Shown here: one piece after another, positions 61,021-64,000 of the stretch
Position numbering within the stretch: position 1 is the first letter of the stretch
How the letters are laid out: every line of letters starts with the position of its first letter
DNA from: Epinephelus fuscoguttatus
Lineage: Eukaryota > Chordata > Actinopteri > Perciformes > Serranidae
Assembly: GCF_011397635.1 (NCBI RefSeq)
Contig: NC_064759.1
Span: 12,544,428 to 12,608,427, forward strand
Direction of reading: 5' to 3'
Length of the DNA: 64,000 nt
The notes under the pieces: model-generated
Told to the model about the DNA's origin: nothing
Database searches by the model: none
The model's input: the letters and a program-made list of their open reading frames with translations, nothing else
Position numbers and translations under genes: made by a program

Positions 61021-61288
61021 TGTTGATCATGATGCAAATCCATCCAAGCTGCTTTTTTCTGTGTGCAAGCGCGTGCCTACCAGTGAGGAGGGCGAAAGTC
61101 ACACGAGGAAATAGGTGGATTGTCACGCCCAGCCCGCTGAGCAGGTAGAGCAGGTTACACGTACAGTAAACACGGTCACACTGCGGGACGGTGCCGGAGG
61201 AGTCGACGCGTGCACGGCTGGAGACGTACCTGGAATGAGCAATAAGTGACCCTCATTGATCCAGACTTTATTTATACTCTCTGCCAGG

Positions 61289-62363
61289 ATGAAGCTCGCG
61301 GTGGCGCTGACCGGCCTGAGCGTGATCGTAATGGTTGTAATGATTTTCCAAACCGTAACTCAGGAGCTGAATCTGCGCACACTGAAATCCCGCATGTTGG
61401 CGAACTCGGCGGAGGTGAAGAGGAGAGAGGACTCCATCGTGGACATGAAGAAGAAAATCCAGGAGATGAAGACGACGCTGGTGACTGTCAACACCAACAT
61501 AGACGAGCTGAAGAAGAAGAAGGCGGACAGTGAGAAGTCAGCGCAGGAGTTAGACACAAATCTGCAGACCTGTCACAAGGAGAAGGTGAGGGACACACAC
61601 ATTTAACACACAACAGGTACTGTTTAATATGTATACAGTCATAACACTACTGACAGGTAAGTATCACTCCTCAGGAAGCACATGATATCTTATATTGACT
61701 CAGTTTTCTACATCCAAATATTTGTTTTATGATTTTATTGAAGCTTCTTTTTGACTGCATTAATCCACCATGATAACTGCTGACAGATATTTACACCTGT
61801 GCCCTTATTAGGAAGATGCAGAGACTAAGAAGACAGAAAAGGTAGAGGCCATGGCTAAACTCAAAGGTAAGGCTTTTTATGTCGCGTGCTTTGGGCTGAT
61901 AGGTAAAACACCACATTTGCAACCCCAAACTGACCCAGATAAGAGTTGTGACAGACCACAATGCCTTAATCAGGTTTCTGTTGGCCTTTTAAAAGACAGA
62001 GGATGGATTGGAGCGGCTGAGATCTGTCAGTCTGTCATCGTCTGTTCAAACTCTGCCTATTAGAAACCAGCGGAACAAGATGTGACAGCACTAGACAACG
62101 TGGCTTCAGGCACAGTGTCCCTTGGTTTCATTTGCCGATCTGAGCTCAGCAAAAGTAGCAGCTCCCGTTCCATTTATTGTGTGTGTGGTAAATATGGAAA
62201 TTCACAACATGCGTTCCTCTGTGTTATACTCTGTCGTTTCTACAGCTGATCACGAGGAGGCCAAAAAGAAGGCCGAGGTGGACATTCAGAACTTGAAACA
62301 ACAGATTTTGGATAGAGACAAAGCTATTTGTGCCTTTGCAGACACAACCAAGGAGGAAGCAAG
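61289..62363 (+). CDS. Membrane-anchored coiled-coil protein, paralogue (3' end outside window)
   Basis: Exons 61289-61585, 61812-61866 and 62246-62363 (297, 55 and 118 bp) keep one frame, giving 156 complete codons plus two bases of the next; the last exon must lie beyond 64000. An N-terminal signal-anchor (residues 3-20, [18 protein letters not shown]) is followed by a Lys/Glu-rich coiled coil (about 25-150) with heptad-like spacing ([19 protein letters not shown]). Cysteines sit in LQTCHKEK and KAICAFADT, at positions comparable to those of the minus-strand copy. Exon lengths and phases equal those of 55062-57567, the basis for calling them paralogues although the proteins have diverged strongly. 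The start is the first ATG after a TTTATTTATAC block; an upstream in-frame non-ATG start is not supported. The function is not known to me. Confidence 0.75.
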
Positions 62364-62419
62364 GTAAGATCTTCAGAATAAGAGTGTGTGTGGTCAGATA
62401 GAGCAGTCCACAACATCAG

Positions 62420-64000
62420 AGAGGATTACTGAACGGGCTTACTGTGTACAGGCCCAGGGGCCCAAAGAGTCAGGAGTCCCCCTGGCCTTCACGTGCAAAT
62501 TGTCAATCAAATAAACACATACAGACCAGGAAGAGATTCAAAACGACCACAAAGAGACACAAATAGACCACAAACAGATACAAAGGAACTTCAAAAAACA
62601 GAAAACAAAAACAGCAAAAACAACCAGAAAGAGACACAAGACAGGAAAAAAAAGGAAATAAAACAGCCACAAGGAAACACGAAATGACTACAAAGCAATA
62701 CAAAATGACCTGAAAGAGACACAAGATTACGAGACGAGACTTAAATTTTTCCTCAGACACACAAAATGACCACAAAGAGACACAAACTGACGTCAAAGAG
62801 ATGTAAACAACTACAAAAAGATACAAAGCAACAACAAAGAGAAAGAAAATGACTATAAACCAACACAAAGCAACCAAAAGATACACAAACTGACCACAGA
62901 GAGACACGAACTGACCTCAAAGACAGAGACGCAAACAACTATAAAAAGACACAAAACAACCACAGGGAGACACAAAATGTCCACAAAGAGGCACAAACCT
63001 ACCTCAGAGATGCAAACTACTACAAAAAGGCTCAAAACAATCACAAAGAGACACAAAATAACTACAAAAACAGGAAAACAACCAGAAAGGGGGATAAAAC
63101 AACCACAAAGCTACACAAAATGACCTCAGAGGTAAAAATGTCTACAAAGAGACACAAAACAAACACAAGGAGACACAAAATGACCTACAAAGCAACACAA
63201 GGGTACCAAAAAAGACACACAATTACCTTAAAGAGACTTAAAATGTCCTCAAGACACACAAAATGACTGCAAAGAGACACAAAATGACCCCACAAAGAAG
63301 CAAAAGAACAACCACAAGGAGACACAAAATGACTACACAGTGACACAAAGTGACCAAAAAAGAGACACAACGAGGCAAAAACGACTATAAAGAGACACAA
63401 AACAACCACCAGGATGATCACAAAGCGACCAGTATGACACAAAATTGCCTTGAAGAGAATTAACATTTCCTCTAAAAGACAGAAACTGACCTCAGAGAGA
63501 CACAAACTGAGCTCAAAGACACACAAACTGACCTTAAAGAGACACAAACAGGCAGAAATGACCACATAGAGTCACAAAACAAGGAGACACAAGGAGATAC
63601 AAATTTACCATAAAAGACACAAAATTACCTTAAAGAGACTTAAAATTTCCTGAGACACACAAATTACCTCAGAGAGACACTAAAAGACGCAAAACAACCA
63701 CGAAGAGACACAAAATAACTACAAAAACAGAAACAGGAAAAACACCAGCACAGAAACACAGAACAACCACGAGGAGACACAAAATGACATCAAAGAGACA
63801 CAAACTGACCTTAAAGAGGTAAAAATGACTACAAAATGACTACAAAAAGACACAAAACAACCACGAGGAGACACAAAATGACATCAGAGAGACACAAACT
63901 GACCTTAAAGAGGTAAAAACGACTACAAAACAACTACAAAAAGACACAAAACAACCACGAAGAGACACAAAAGAACTACAAAAACAGGAAAAACAACTGG
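62420..64000. repeat. Composite repeat, third head and long CACAAAATGAC array
   Basis: A head (GAGGATTACTGAACGGGCTT, then CAGGCCCAGGGGCCCAAAGA and CTTCACGTGCAAATTGTCAA) matches the heads at 58170-58250 and 58550-58650. From about 62525 an array of CACAAAATGACCACAAAGAG-type units runs to the end of the window, nearly 1.5 kb. It sits in the third intron of the plus-strand coiled-coil gene. Confidence 0.85.

Noticed and set aside
1-64000. CRISPR arrays, integrons, phage or bacterial operons
   Set aside because: All tandem repeats are microsatellites, minisatellites or coding repeats without unique spacers, and all genes are intron-bearing vertebrate genes.

Overview
The window is vertebrate nuclear DNA from a teleost, most likely a percomorph fish. 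The genes have many introns with GT-AG junctions. The intergenic DNA is full of fish-type short transposons, tRNA-derived SINEs and (CA)n microsatellites. Five protein genes can be built exon by exon, four of them complete. I see no bacterial, viral or CRISPR feature. Layout: (1) 1-5.4 kb holds only transposon remnants. (2) 5.4-17.26 kb is osgin2 on the plus strand, with an inferred noncoding first exon, five coding exons that join in frame to 556 residues, and a probable long 3' UTR. (3) 17.55-37.09 kb is nbn (nibrin) on the minus strand, 17 coding exons joining to 852 residues. osgin2 and nbn are tail to tail, as I recall them being in human, and facing AATAAA signals lie 7 bases apart between them. 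(4) 38.8-40.5 kb is a small secreted beta-microseminoprotein-like gene on the minus strand, 130 residues with the ten-cysteine pattern. (5) 40.5-55 kb is gene-poor and carries abutting and nested MITEs, a dead Tc1 element and a 75-bp satellite broken by a SINE. (6) 55.06-57.57 kb (minus) and 61.29-62.36 kb onward (plus) are two divergent paralogues encoding short membrane-anchored coiled-coil proteins. Their first exons are 294 and 297 bp, and their second and third exons are exactly 55 and 118 bp in both. The minus-strand copy ends in twelve perfect-register 30-bp repeats encoding an Ala/Glu/Pro/Lys tail. The plus-strand copy lacks its last exon in this window. (7) 58.0-64 kb around these paralogues is invaded by a composite repeat: a unique head followed by long degenerate arrays of a CACAAAATGAC-type motif, still running at the window end. 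How the genes work together: nibrin is the FHA/BRCT subunit of the MRE11-RAD50-NBN DNA-break complex. osgin2 encodes a predicted flavin-binding oxidoreductase-like protein and is a positional rather than functional partner. The microseminoprotein-like gene and the coiled-coil pair have no evident functional link to them. The most interesting items are the coiled-coil paralogue pair with its young decapeptide tail, a textbook PCNA-binding (PIP-box) motif in the nibrin linker, the facing poly(A) signals, and several mobile elements with intact target-site duplications.
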